NCBI RefSeq assembly: GCF_030159955.1
Contig: NZ_BSNK01000001.1
Location: 806,001-870,000, forward strand
Length of the DNA: 64,000 nucleotides
Origin: Algimonas ampicilliniresistens
GTDB taxonomy: Bacteria > Pseudomonadota > Alphaproteobacteria > Caulobacterales > Maricaulaceae
Direction of reading: 5' to 3'
Shown here one piece after another: positions 37,112-44,697 of this stretch (position 1 is its first letter; every line of letters begins with the position of its first letter). The notes beneath the pieces were generated by a model, which made no database searches, was not told the DNA's origin, and saw only the letters and a program-made list of their open reading frames with translations. Position numbers and translations under genes: made by a program.

Positions 37112-37636
37112 ATGACCACATTGCTTACGCCTAAGTCCAAAGTTCCGAATATTGAAGTTCCGCTCATTGATGGTGGCGCTTTCAATATGGCAGAAGCCAG
37201 TCCCGAGAACTTCCAGATCATTGTTGTCTATCGCGGCGTTCACTGCCCGAAATGCAAAGCACAGTTACAAGCGATCGATCCGATGGTTGCCGACATCCGG
37301 GCCGATGGTCACGACATTGTTGCGATCTCTATGGATAGCGAAAAACGTGCCCATAGAGCAAAGACTGACTGGAACATCGAAGAGCTGCCGATTGGGCACA
37401 GTCTTGAATTGCTAGACGCAAAATCACTGGGTCTGTTTATTTCAGATTCTATCTCAGACGCAGAACCGCATCTGTTCTCAGAACCCGGCGTGTTCGTGGT
37501 GAAAGCTGACGGAACGCTTTACGCGCAAATCATCCAAAATACGCCATTTGGCCGACCTGATATGGAAGACCTCGTAGGCGGGCTGAATTATGCAGTGAAG
37601 AAGGATTATCCGACACGCGGCACCTCAGTCGGCTAA
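37112..37636 (+). CDS. peroxiredoxin-like redoxin (AhpC/TSA superfamily)
   Basis: 174 residues with a thioredoxin-fold redoxin domain. The redox site is 'YRGVHCPKCKAQL' with Cys45 and Cys48, an adjacent pair seen in the 'peroxiredoxin-like' subfamily where canonical peroxiredoxins have PxxxTxxC. Further blocks are 'VAISMDSEKRA' and 'EPGVFVVKADGTLY'. A peroxide-reducing or thiol-exchange role is inferred. It is convergent with folC and overlaps its end by 4 bp. Confidence 0.85.
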   Translation: MTTLLTPKSKVPNIEVPLIDGGAFNMAEASPENFQIIVVYRGVHCPKCKAQLQAIDPMVADIRADGHDIVAISMDSEKRAHRAKTDWNIEELPIGHSLELLDAKSLGLFISDSISDAEPHLFSEPGVFVVKADGTLYAQIIQNTPFGRPDMEDLVGGLNYAVKKDYPTRGTSVG

Positions 37637-38949
37637 ACGGCATTTTCTGACAGGACTTGGCCCGCTAAGTAAAGCGAACCGCAAACTAGAATGCGTGGCG
37701 GCGTGACGGGAACGTCCGCCGCCTGTCGCGATAGGGCTTCGCCCATATTGACCGCTTTTTGCATCGCGTCAGTGAGGTTTTTGCCGATTAAAGTGGCCAT
37801 GCCGCGTGACTGTGCAAGTTCAGACAGAATGTCCGGCGACAGGCTAGCGTGATCTTCGATCTCGACCGCGATGAGACCGGCCGCCAATCCTTCAAAAAAA
37901 TCGAGAAACCCACCAGCGTTCTTGTTGGCAAGTATACCCATAACCAGAATGAGTGGTTTTGGAGACCGAGATTCCAACGTCGCCATATGGGCCGATAGGG
38001 CGCGCGCCGCATGCGGATTATGGCCGCCATCTAGCCAAACTTCTGCCCCTGCATCCGCTGCGATGTCGACTAAGGGTCCATTGGGCATTGGCTGCATTCG
38101 AGCCGGCCAGACTGCGTTCGTCAGGCCAGTACTAATATGCTCTGGTGAGATCCCGAGTTCGCGCGCTAAAGCCACCGCCAGACCCGCATTGATGATCTGA
38201 TGCTCGCCTGCCAGCGCGGGGAGGGGCAAGTCGAGCAATTCGCACTCTGTCTCGAATATCAAACGGCCCTGTTGTCCATAGGCGCGGAAGTCCTGACCCC
38301 ACGATTTGATCGGTGCCTTGGCCTTATGGGCTTCGACTTGGAGGACCGCATTGACCTTATCGTGCTGTGGTCCGGTAAAGACCGGTCGGTTCGACTTAAT
38401 GATTCCAGCCTTTTCCCGCGCAATTCCAGCAATGTCTCGACCGAGGAATTCGGCATGGTCATAATCAATGGGCGTGATGGCGCTGAGCCGCGGCGTGAAG
38501 ACATTCGTCGCGTCAAACCGTCCGCCCAGCCCGACTTCAATAATCGCATAATCAGCGGGCGTTTCAGCGAAAGCGAGAAATGCCGCGGCTGTCGTAGCTT
38601 CGAAGAAAGAGAGAGGGGCATCGCCATTGGCGGCCCGGACACGGCGCAGAACGTCGATCAGAGTTGCGTCATCGACCTCACGCCCTGCTAAGACGATCCG
38701 TTCATTAAACCGTACAAGGTGAGGCGATGTATAAACGTGGACGCGTGCACCTGACGCTTCGAGTATTCCGCGCAGTTGCGCTACAGTCGATCCTTTGCCA
38801 TTCGTGCCAGCAATATGGATGGCAGGTGGTAGGCGGTCCTGCGGACGACCCAAATTTTCCAACACGTTTTCGATCCGGGACAGACCGAGATCTATTTTTC
38901 GAGGATGAAGGCGGCGGAGCTCGTCTAGCGCCTGATCGAGCTCATTCAC
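37633..38949 (-). CDS. folC: bifunctional folylpolyglutamate synthase/dihydrofolate synthase
   Basis: 438 residues. The Mur-ligase-type P-loop is '[20 protein letters not shown]', followed by '[13 protein letters not shown]', '[14 protein letters not shown]' and '[15 protein letters not shown]'. It adds glutamate to dihydropteroate and to folates. The start overlaps the accD stop by 4 bp, the usual accD-folC operon of alphaproteobacteria. Confidence 0.96.
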   Translation of the reverse strand: MNELDQALDELRRLHPRKIDLGLSRIENVLENLGRPQDRLPPAIHIAGTNGKGSTVAQLRGILEASGARVHVYTSPHLVRFNERIVLAGREVDDATLIDVLRRVRAANGDAPLSFFEATTAAAFLAFAETPADYAIIEVGLGGRFDATNVFTPRLSAITPIDYDHAEFLGRDIAGIAREKAGIIKSNRPVFTGPQHDKVNAVLQVEAHKAKAPIKSWGQDFRAYGQQGRLIFETECELLDLPLPALAGEHQIINAGLAVALARELGISPEHISTGLTNAVWPARMQPMPNGPLVDIAADAGAEVWLDGGHNPHAARALSAHMATLESRSPKPLILVMGILANKNAGGFLDFFEGLAAGLIAVEIEDHASLSPDILSELAQSRGMATLIGKNLTDAMQKAVNMGEALSRQAADVPVTPPRILVCGSLYLAGQVLSENAV

Positions 38950-39839
38950 GCGGGGACGGGCTGTATGGCTGGCTGAGCTTCAATCTCTGTATGATTTTTC
39001 TGCATTAAAACGGCAAGGAGGCGGGCGAGGGTCGCGCGCAGCTCTGATCGCGGCACAACCTGATCGACCATGCCTTTTTCTTCGAGATATTCAGCGCGTT
39101 GGAACCCCTCAGGGAGCTTCTCACGGATTGTCTCTTCGATCACGCGAGGCCCTGCAAAGCCAATCATCGCTCCGGGTTCCGCCAGATGGATGTCGCCGAG
39201 CATGGCGTAGGACGCGGTGACGCCGCCGGTGGTCGGGTCACACAGCACAACGATATAAGGCAGGCCTGCTTCGCGGAGACGTTGCACGGCAATGGTCGTG
39301 CGCGGCATTTGCATCAGGGACAAAGCGCCTTCTTGCATGCGGGCACCGCCGGCCGCCGTGAAGGCGATCAGCGGCATCCGCTTTTCAAGCGCAATCTCTG
39401 CAGCGGCAACGAACCCTTCGCCTGCCGCCATGCCGAGCGATCCGCCCATAAAGGCGAAGTTTTGAACTAAGGCCACAGCGTCGACACCGTGGATTTTACC
39501 TACGCCGATGCTCATCGCATCATCATTGCCCGTTTTGGCCCGGGCCTTCTTCAGCCGATCCGTATATTTTTGATCGTCTTTGAACTTCAATGGGTCGGCA
39601 ACGACGGACGGTGTTGGGAAAGTTTCATACGTCTCATCGTCAAATGTGTAGCCGAAGCGAAGTTCAGGGCCGATGCGCATATGATGGCCTGCTGGCGTGA
39701 CATGCATAAGCCCCGCCAAGTCGGCAGCGAAAACCATCTCGCCGCTTTTAGGGCACTTAAGCCAGAGGTTATCTGGCGTGTCGCGCTTGGTGAAGATGGA
39801 CTTGACGCCAGGTGGAGTAAGTTTGTTGAGCCAATTCAT
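38946..39839 (-). CDS. accD: acetyl-CoA carboxylase carboxyltransferase subunit beta
   Basis: 297 residues from the ATG at 39839 ('[16 protein letters not shown]'). The carboxyltransferase core contains '[19 protein letters not shown]', '[13 protein letters not shown]' and '[17 protein letters not shown]'. The N-terminal zinc ribbon found in E. coli AccD is degenerate: only one of four cysteines remains ('[11 protein letters not shown]' and '[12 protein letters not shown]'). This is known in other alphaproteobacteria. With AccA it makes malonyl-CoA. The start upstream at 39896 lacks family similarity. Confidence 0.96.
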   Translation of the reverse strand: MNWLNKLTPPGVKSIFTKRDTPDNLWLKCPKSGEMVFAADLAGLMHVTPAGHHMRIGPELRFGYTFDDETYETFPTPSVVADPLKFKDDQKYTDRLKKARAKTGNDDAMSIGVGKIHGVDAVALVQNFAFMGGSLGMAAGEGFVAAAEIALEKRMPLIAFTAAGGARMQEGALSLMQMPRTTIAVQRLREAGLPYIVVLCDPTTGGVTASYAMLGDIHLAEPGAMIGFAGPRVIEETIREKLPEGFQRAEYLEEKGMVDQVVPRSELRATLARLLAVLMQKNHTEIEAQPAIQPVPA

Positions 39840-39943
39840 AGGGTGCTTATGATGCCGTTCGCTGAAATGGGCAAGCCAGACTGGGCACTGAGACATGCGC
39901 CCGGAATGCTTGCGATATGGACAAGATAGCTTAGTTCAGCCTT

Positions 39944-40480
39944 ATGTCTCGTTTGCTCAAAAGCTTGATCCCACTCGCCATATTCGCCGGTTTGGCGATC
40001 TTCTTCGCGATCGGTCTGACGCGTGATCCGACGCAGCTCCCATCAGAGTTGATCGACCGACCTTTGCCCGAGTTCGAAATGATGACTTTGTCGGGTGAGG
40101 CTGTGACGCATGACAAGCTGCTCGGTGAGCCGTCTTTACTCAATGTCTTTGGCTCTTGGTGCGTGGCGTGTCTCATTGAACATCCGCTATTCATGGAACT
40201 AACCGAAGACCCTGACTTCAAACTCGTTGGCGTGAATTGGCGGGATACACGCGAAGATGCGAATCGTTGGCTGACACGGCATGGCGATCCCTACGACTTA
40301 ATCCTGTTTGATCCGGAGTCCCGATTAGCTATCGATTTGGGTGTAACAGGCGCACCAGAGACGTTCGTGCTCGATGCGAAAGGGCAGATTCGCTATAAGC
40401 ATACGGGTCCTGTTTCAGCGGATGATTGGGCAAACACGCTCCGACCCCTGATCCAGAGCTTACGTGCCGAAACCCTCTAG
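39944..40480 (+). CDS. CcmG/DsbE-type thiol:disulfide oxidoreductase
   Basis: 178 residues. One N-terminal membrane anchor (about 7-25) is followed by a periplasmic thioredoxin domain with 'GSWCVACLIEHP' (Cys73, Cys76), 'LVGVNWRDTREDA' and 'GVTGAPETFVLDAKG', the GxxGxPxxF pattern of CcmG. CcmG keeps apocytochrome c heme-site cysteines reduced. The other ccm genes are not next to it, so it may be a detached ccmG. It is divergent from accD and 37 bp upstream of tRNA-Arg. Confidence 0.88.
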   Translation: MSRLLKSLIPLAIFAGLAIFFAIGLTRDPTQLPSELIDRPLPEFEMMTLSGEAVTHDKLLGEPSLLNVFGSWCVACLIEHPLFMELTEDPDFKLVGVNWRDTREDANRWLTRHGDPYDLILFDPESRLAIDLGVTGAPETFVLDAKGQIRYKHTGPVSADDWANTLRPLIQSLRAETL

Positions 40481-40517
40481 CCCTACGCCTCGACCACCGT
40501 TATAGCGCCGCTCACCG

Positions 40518-40594
<77 letters not shown>

Positions 40595-40648
40595 AACACA
40601 CTCCACAACCCGTTGAATTTACTTATGGTTTTGGGCAGCGCCTATAGT

Positions 40649-40669
40649 GTGCCTAGCCTAGTGCCTAGC
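40649..40669 (+). repeat. left pair of GTGCCTAGC direct repeats (candidate integrase arm sites)
   Basis: GTGCCTAGC occurs at 40649-40657 and 40661-40669, a 12-bp period. The same pair with the same period lies at 57632-57652 next to the integrase start. Confidence 0.6.
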
Positions 40670-40691
40670 CGTCTCGATCGCTTGTCGTCTT

Positions 40692-40837
40692 TTACGGTGT
40701 CCGAAAAGTAAAGCCTTGTCGCTTCGCTGTGGCAAGATAATTCCATCAAGCCCGCGTTTCTGGAGTCCACATGGGCTCCCTTTTTACAGTGGCGGAAAAC
40801 CCCTCTCGCTTGCCTTGGCTTACGGTGTCCGAATAGT
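40692..40837 (+). repeat. 18-bp direct repeat near the left end of the element
   Basis: TTACGGTGTCCGAAAAGT at 40692-40709 recurs with one change at 40820-40837. Weaker copies of the core (TGTCCG, inverted) lie at 57691-57697 and 57733-57747 near the right end. These could be a second class of integrase or excisionase sites. Confidence 0.45.
40762..40785 (+). terminator. intrinsic terminator inside the left end of the element
   Basis: GGAGTCC (40762-40768) pairs with GGGCTCC (40773-40779), loop ACAT, followed by CTTTTT. It may stop tRNA-Arg read-through into the element. The interval 40595-41010 otherwise holds only repeats and no convincing gene. Confidence 0.65.
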
Positions 40838-41010
40838 CAGGGTTTGAGACTCTACAGGGCCGCTATTCCGCTATTCCTTTGTGAGCGATATGTGCGGTGT
40901 TAGCATCCCGTATTCTTCCCGTATTTTCGGGAAGATGGATTGCTCTCGACTTTCATAATCTCGACTCTGAAACGCTACTAAGATAGGCCGCTAGAAGGTG
41001 GGAGCCAATC

Positions 41011-41244
41011 ATGGGTCACTTGGAAGATTTGGAATATGAAGCCTATTGCGGGTTTCGGAATAACGTCGAGAAATTCTCAAAAAATCTAAGTGACTTGGAT
41101 CTTCTTGTTGTCCGGTCGATTGAGGTTAGTCGCGACCTTTACGACATGATTCGCAAACATGCCCCTGTCTCGGCATGGACGCCAAATGGTAAGTTTTTCA
41201 TAGACGGAATTGAGATTGTCCCTGTCCCGCATACCTCGAAATAA
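41011..41244 (+). CDS. hypothetical protein (77 aa)
   Basis: 77 residues preceded by a strong AAGGTGGGAG ribosome-binding site. Acidic N-terminal helix ('LEDLEYEAYCGFRNNVEKF'), no membrane segment and no recognised family. It is the first gene inside the left end of the element, transcribed rightward against most of the element's genes. Confidence 0.6.
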   Translation: MGHLEDLEYEAYCGFRNNVEKFSKNLSDLDLLVVRSIEVSRDLYDMIRKHAPVSAWTPNGKFFIDGIEIVPVPHTSK

Positions 41245-41338
41245 TCAGCGCCGTAATGGCTGGCTCGGCTGGATCGTCTTAGCCTTAGTAATTGCCATGT
41301 TGGTTAGTCTTGGACTTGATCTCATTTCATCCCCTTGA
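41210..41338 (+). CDS. possible small single-span membrane protein (42 aa)
   Basis: A TTG-initiated frame (41210, or 41216) overlaps the end of the previous gene and encodes a basic N-terminus ('RIPRNNQRRNG') followed by one hydrophobic helix ('WLGWIVLALVIAMLVSLGL'). The basic-then-hydrophobic pattern looks like a real small membrane protein, but there is no ATG and the ribosome-binding site is weak. Confidence 0.35.
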   Translation: MRLSLSRIPRNNQRRNGWLGWIVLALVIAMLVSLGLDLISSP

Positions 41339-41408
41339 CCGTTCTACTTTCGTTCCGTCATTAAGTGTTCCCGGCGGGCTCCCGGAGCAATGCGATACGG
41401 AGAGCGCT

Positions 41409-41759
41409 ATGACCTACAAAAGCACATTACAGCTATCTGATCTGAACAGTGGTGAGCGGTTGGAATTGACCTGTAATTCGTGCGGTTTCGCCCGGTTCGT
41501 TCGCTATCCACATGAGCTGAAGCATCCCGCTTCAGGGAAAGACATTAGCCACCTCTACCTTGACGAATTTGAGAGCAAAGCGAGGTGCGCAAAGTCGAGA
41601 ACCCGCGCGCTGGCCGGGCGCAAGTGTGGTGGGACAGTGAGGTTACTTGTCATCGATCCGGCGGACAAGCCGGAGCCATTCTCAGCAGGCATGGCGTCCG
41701 AGACTTTCGACCGTAAAGAGGTTTGGCGTCGTGAGCGTATTAGGCGCGCCAAGCGTTAG
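41409..41759 (+). CDS. zinc-ribbon-like hypothetical protein (116 aa)
   Basis: The ATG at 41409 is preceded by GGAGAG; the open frame continues upstream without a better start. Four cysteines form two pairs: 'LTCNSCGFARFV' and 'ARCAKSR...GRKCGG', a probable zinc ribbon in the first two-thirds, followed by a basic tail ending 'RRERIRRAKR'. No function is assigned; it could bind nucleic acid. Its stop overlaps the convergent SRAP gene by 4 bp. Confidence 0.65.
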   Translation: MTYKSTLQLSDLNSGERLELTCNSCGFARFVRYPHELKHPASGKDISHLYLDEFESKARCAKSRTRALAGRKCGGTVRLLVIDPADKPEPFSAGMASETFDRKEVWRRERIRRAKR

Positions 41760-42424
41760 CGCTCCATCAACTCCATCTGGTCGGCTGGATAAGGGCGCTG
41801 CAATCGCAGGCTGTCCGCTCCCCCGCTCAACCATTCAGCGCATTCGTCGGGGTCTGTGAGAATAACAGGCATGGCTTTAGGATGGATCGGCGCGACAACC
41901 TCATTCGGTTCTGTCGTCATGAATGCGTAGAGTCGCCAGTCATCGGGAAGCCACTGGCGGCGCTTTCTGCCTTCCACGGACTTCAACCGCTCGCCCTCCC
42001 ACGGTCGCCATATGCCCGCGAAAAATGAGGGCTCGGCTACGGTTGTGCGGAACCACGCGTTTCCGCCATTCACCTTGTCCGGCTCTGCGAAGCGATGGAA
42101 CGGCACTAAGCAACGAAACTCAGGTTCTCGCAGAAATTCACCGTTCACGTTCTTCCACCAACCGCTATTGAGGTTGCGAATGTTAGTTATCGGCTTCGGG
42201 CGTTTCTTTTCATCTTTAGGCGGAATGCCGGGGAACCCCCATCGCATCGTCTCGACCGAAGCCGTATTGCCGTCTGATAGGATGACAGGGCCGTCACTAT
42301 CCGCGCCCGTATAGTCGGGCTCATAATTGCGCGCTCGGCTCTTGGCGTCGAGTTCAAGGCCGATTTGGCGCAAGGTTTCGCTCGCTTCGGAGATTGAGAC
42401 GCGGTGTTCGTAAAGGTTGCACAT
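41756..42424 (-). CDS. SRAP-domain protein (SOS response-associated peptidase family, YedK/HMCES)
   Basis: 222 residues from the ATG at 42424, which places the catalytic Cys at position 2 ('MCNLYEHRVS') as the family requires. Other blocks are 'MRWGFPGIPP', 'TNIRNLNS' in place of the usual NARSE, 'CLVPFHRFAEPD' in place of EGYYEW, and 'IHPKAMPVIL'. SRAP proteins form a thiazolidine crosslink with abasic sites in single-stranded DNA and so protect them. The changed Asn/Glu neighbourhood suggests a divergent member. No LexA box was found upstream. Confidence 0.85.
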   Translation of the reverse strand: MCNLYEHRVSISEASETLRQIGLELDAKSRARNYEPDYTGADSDGPVILSDGNTASVETMRWGFPGIPPKDEKKRPKPITNIRNLNSGWWKNVNGEFLREPEFRCLVPFHRFAEPDKVNGGNAWFRTTVAEPSFFAGIWRPWEGERLKSVEGRKRRQWLPDDWRLYAFMTTEPNEVVAPIHPKAMPVILTDPDECAEWLSGGADSLRLQRPYPADQMELMER

Positions 42425-42507
42425 GGGAATCACGTGACAGTCTGAAAGTTATGTCGTCAATGCTTGCCTTGGTAAAACCTTAGTCTTCGTGAGGGACGAC
42501 ATAACCG

Positions 42508-42792
42508 TTATTCAACCGTATTTACGGTTATGGGCCGCTCTAGTTCATCACGAACCATCCTTATTGCTGCGGCTCGCAACGCGTCCGGGCGAAGCTCTCT
42601 CGCGGTCCTATAGGCGATGAATAGACGCACGGCATGGGGTCCGCCGATTGTGTCAAACCGAATAGCCAACCGTGCGCCCCCGGTCTTATCAAAGCGGACA
42701 TTCACAACGCCGCCCGCTTCAACAATCTCGGCTAAGACTTCGCTCGCTTCCCGCGCCTGCCTGTCGCTGTGACGTTCCGGCGCGTCTGTCAT
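42508..42792 (-). CDS. hypothetical protein (94 aa)
   Basis: 94 residues with a predicted beta-rich middle ('GGARLAIRFDTIGGPHAVRL') and a C-terminal helix. The family is not recognised. Its ATG overlaps the upstream gene's stop by 4 bp. It is the last gene of a leftward cluster (44015 to 42508) that faces the XRE regulator at 44180. Confidence 0.6.
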   Translation of the reverse strand: MTDAPERHSDRQAREASEVLAEIVEAGGVVNVRFDKTGGARLAIRFDTIGGPHAVRLFIAYRTARELRPDALRAAAIRMVRDELERPITVNTVE

Positions 42793-43337
42793 GCGGCTTT
42801 CTCAATATCGAATTGCCTATCGTAATTCGGGATTTGTCCGGGCCAAATAGCGTCTAAGTCGGATTGTAGCGATTCCATCGCCTCGCTATGTCGCGGGTGG
42901 TCTCCGTCATCTGGATTTGTCGAGTCGAGATAGAGGCGCATCTTGTCCAGCAAATCCGCCACGGTTGCCGCTGGCGTCGCCAATGCATCGAAACGCGCTT
43001 GATCTTCCCTTTCTGCGGCCTTCGTCTGCACCGGGTCAGCGCCTAGGTCTTCTAGCCAATTTGGGTTGGCTTCCCGCGCCTTTTCCATGGCCGCATGATA
43101 GTCGATCCATTCCGCCATTTGATTAGCAAACGGAGTGGCGAGGGGTGCAAGCAAATGTCCGGGTTCACACTCCATTGAAACGGCAATCGCTTCTAACTGT
43201 GTCTGGTTATAAGGCATTGTCCCGTCTTCCAAGCCCTGTAGGGTCTGTTCGATAATCCCGGTCATTACGGAAAGCTCCGCAAGGGATAGGCCGCGCCGTT
43301 CGCGCTTCGCCCTGATTTGGTTTGTTGCTTTGGTCAT
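42789..43337 (-). CDS. helix-turn-helix (XRE-type) protein
   Basis: 182 residues from the ATG at 43337, which overlaps the upstream gene's stop by 1 bp. The N-terminal XRE-like domain (about residues 6-62) has 'IRAKRERRGLSLAELSVMTG' and 'TLQGLEDGTMPYNQTQLEAIA'. The rest is acidic and helical and may mediate partner binding. As part of the leftward early cluster it may act against the divergent XRE regulator, like a Cro or antirepressor. This is inferred from position only. Confidence 0.7.
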   Translation of the reverse strand: MTKATNQIRAKRERRGLSLAELSVMTGIIEQTLQGLEDGTMPYNQTQLEAIAVSMECEPGHLLAPLATPFANQMAEWIDYHAAMEKAREANPNWLEDLGADPVQTKAAEREDQARFDALATPAATVADLLDKMRLYLDSTNPDDGDHPRHSEAMESLQSDLDAIWPGQIPNYDRQFDIEKAA

Positions 43338-43678
43338 TATGCGGCCTTCCCGTCTGGTTTTGACTGCGCAAACCAAGGTCGTGTGTAGGCTTGCAAGGTG
43401 GTGAGTGTGAGTGTTTCGGTGCATTGATCTAAGAGCCAATCAAGGCGCGCATCATCATCGTAGTGCATTGACGCCATCGCCTCGCGCTCTCGCGTTTCGA
43501 TAGCTTCGCGCTCGTCATAGGTGAGCGCGGTTCCGTGCTTTTCGCGTCTGGCGTGGGTTGCCCAATAAGTCGCGATAATACGGCCTGTCGGCGCTGTCAG
43601 GAACGATAGGAACGGCTCGCCTATGGCTCGGATATAGATCGGCCCGGCGTCATGGTTTTGAGGTGTCGGATCGGTCAT
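43337..43678 (-). CDS. hypothetical protein (113 aa)
   Basis: 113 residues; the core 'FLSFLTAPTGRIIATYWATH' may be amphipathic rather than membrane-spanning, followed by a Glu/Arg-rich helix. No family recognised. Tight spacing to both neighbours (4 bp and a 1-bp overlap) puts it in the leftward cluster. Confidence 0.6.
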   Translation of the reverse strand: MTDPTPQNHDAGPIYIRAIGEPFLSFLTAPTGRIIATYWATHARREKHGTALTYDEREAIETREREAMASMHYDDDARLDWLLDQCTETLTLTTLQAYTRPWFAQSKPDGKAA

Positions 43679-43682
43679 GGCC

Positions 43683-44015
43683 TTACGCTCCCATCTGAGT
43701 GTGAAGGTAACGCTCGGAACCCTTGCCCCATGCGAGGTGTGCCGGGCGCGGGTTGCGATCCAAGAGGGACGCGGTGCGGGGCTGGCGATATTTTGCCATC
43801 ATAGCCCGCTGTCTGGCGCGACGGACTTGCGCTTGACGCTCTCGGTCGATTTGCGAGCGGAACGAAGCCCATGCGGCGCGTAGGGCGTCCGCGAAGGTCA
43901 CAATGCCCCTTAACGGGCGTTTCATGAACCCATGCGCGCGCCACATGATTGCCCGGCGTCCGTAACGCGAAACAACTTCGCTATTGCTTGCCGGGGATGG
44001 AGTCGTGTTATTCAT
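43683..44015 (-). CDS. hypothetical basic protein (110 aa), phage-associated type
   Basis: 110 residues, strongly basic in the middle ('RGIVTFADALRAAWASF', 'RQAQVRRARQRAMMAKYR'). Similar 'F.ALR.AW...K' proteins are common in alphaproteobacterial prophages and islands, function unknown. It is the first gene of the leftward cluster, 87 bp from the palindromic operator at 44103. An overlapping frame at 43675-43944 was rejected. Confidence 0.6.
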   Translation of the reverse strand: MNNTTPSPASNSEVVSRYGRRAIMWRAHGFMKRPLRGIVTFADALRAAWASFRSQIDRERQAQVRRARQRAMMAKYRQPRTASLLDRNPRPAHLAWGKGSERYLHTQMGA

Positions 44016-44102
44016 CGGGTCTAGCCTTTCATCGGGTTAGCGGGCCGGGTGGTGTGTTTGGCGACTGTCACCCGGTCCAACTCTGTTAGAGCAACCCCTA
44101 AC

Positions 44103-44119
44103 GTGCATACTATATGCAC
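44103..44119. promoter_or_regulatory. operator O1 of the divergent regulatory region
   Basis: A perfect palindrome, GTGCATA-CTA-TATGCAC (7-3-7), lies in the divergent interval between the leftward cluster and the XRE regulator gene. Confidence 0.65.
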
Positions 44120-44147
44120 TATTAGGCATGTGAAAACAAGACCCCTT

Positions 44148-44164
44148 GTGTAAATAATATGCAC
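44148..44164. promoter_or_regulatory. operator O2, imperfect copy
   Basis: GTGTAAA-TAA-TATGCAC has the same 7-3-7 layout, one perfect half-site and a diverged second half. It lies 15 bp upstream of the preferred regulator start at 44180 and overlaps the alternative ATG at 44159. Confidence 0.5.
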
Positions 44165-44179
44165 GTTCTAAAGACCGCT

Positions 44180-44458
44180 ATGGCTAGACTTTCAGATTCC
44201 GATTTCACTCCATCGCTTTGCAAGGCCGCGCGAGCGCTAGTCGGGTGGACGGCGCAAGAGCTTGCGGATAGCACCGATGAGGTTGCCCCACGGACACTGC
44301 GCAAGTTTGAAAATGGTGGGTCTGTCAGGGACGGCACACGCGATGCAATTCGAGCGGCGTTAGAAGCCGCTGGCGTCGAATTTATCAACGGGGGCAGGCC
44401 CGGTGTTCGCTTGATCGGGAATCTAAGCGATTGCGGCCCGCGTAATGACTTCCGATAA
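44180..44458 (+). CDS. XRE-family transcriptional regulator, probable element repressor
   Basis: 92 residues from the ATG at 44180; the ATG at 44159 would add seven and run over operator O2. 'DFTPSLCKAARALVGWTAQELAD' and 'APRTLRKFENGG' form the helix-turn-helix, followed by 'AIRAALEAAGVEFINGG' and 'GVRL', a pattern of short XRE regulators widespread in alphaproteobacteria. Divergence from the leftward cluster across two matching palindromes fits a phage-type repressor that controls both directions. Confidence 0.75.
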   Translation: MARLSDSDFTPSLCKAARALVGWTAQELADSTDEVAPRTLRKFENGGSVRDGTRDAIRAALEAAGVEFINGGRPGVRLIGNLSDCGPRNDFR

Positions 44459-44483
44459 ACCTTAAGGGGTTTTAGGGTCTGCG

Positions 44484-44697
44484 CCTGTTCCATGCCTGTT
44501 AAAACAGGCATCTTCTTCACTGTTCTGCCACTGTTATATCAGTGAACTGCTACGCTGTTCTTACGCTGTATTAACAGGGTAACGGGCTGTCAGAAAAAGG
44601 CCGGGCGCTGTGCTGTTCTTGTGCTGTTTTATCAGCAGGCGGCTTCGGTGTTTTCTTCGGTGTATTATCACCGCTGTTCTTACGCTGTATTAAGAGC
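44484..44697. repeat. array of six covarying arm-arm-antiarm repeat units
   Basis: Each unit has a short arm, the same arm again 11-12 bp later, and its reverse complement about 11 bp after that. The arm sequence differs between units but is kept within a unit. Arm positions: CCTGTT 44484, 44495, antiarm 44503; CACTG 44518, 44529, 44540; GCTGT 44554, 44565, antiarm ACAG 44574; GCTG 44612, 44623, 44633; CGGTG 44646, 44658, 44669; GCTG 44673, 44684, degenerate antiarm 44694. The array fills the convergent gap after the XRE gene. Unit 1 (9-bp hairpin 44492-44511 then CTTCTTC) could terminate that gene. Confidence 0.75.

Noticed and set aside
43675-43944. 89-codon minus-strand frame overlapping the 110-residue gene
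   Set aside because: The alternative frame 43683-44015 has the island-type motif and fits the spacing of the cluster.
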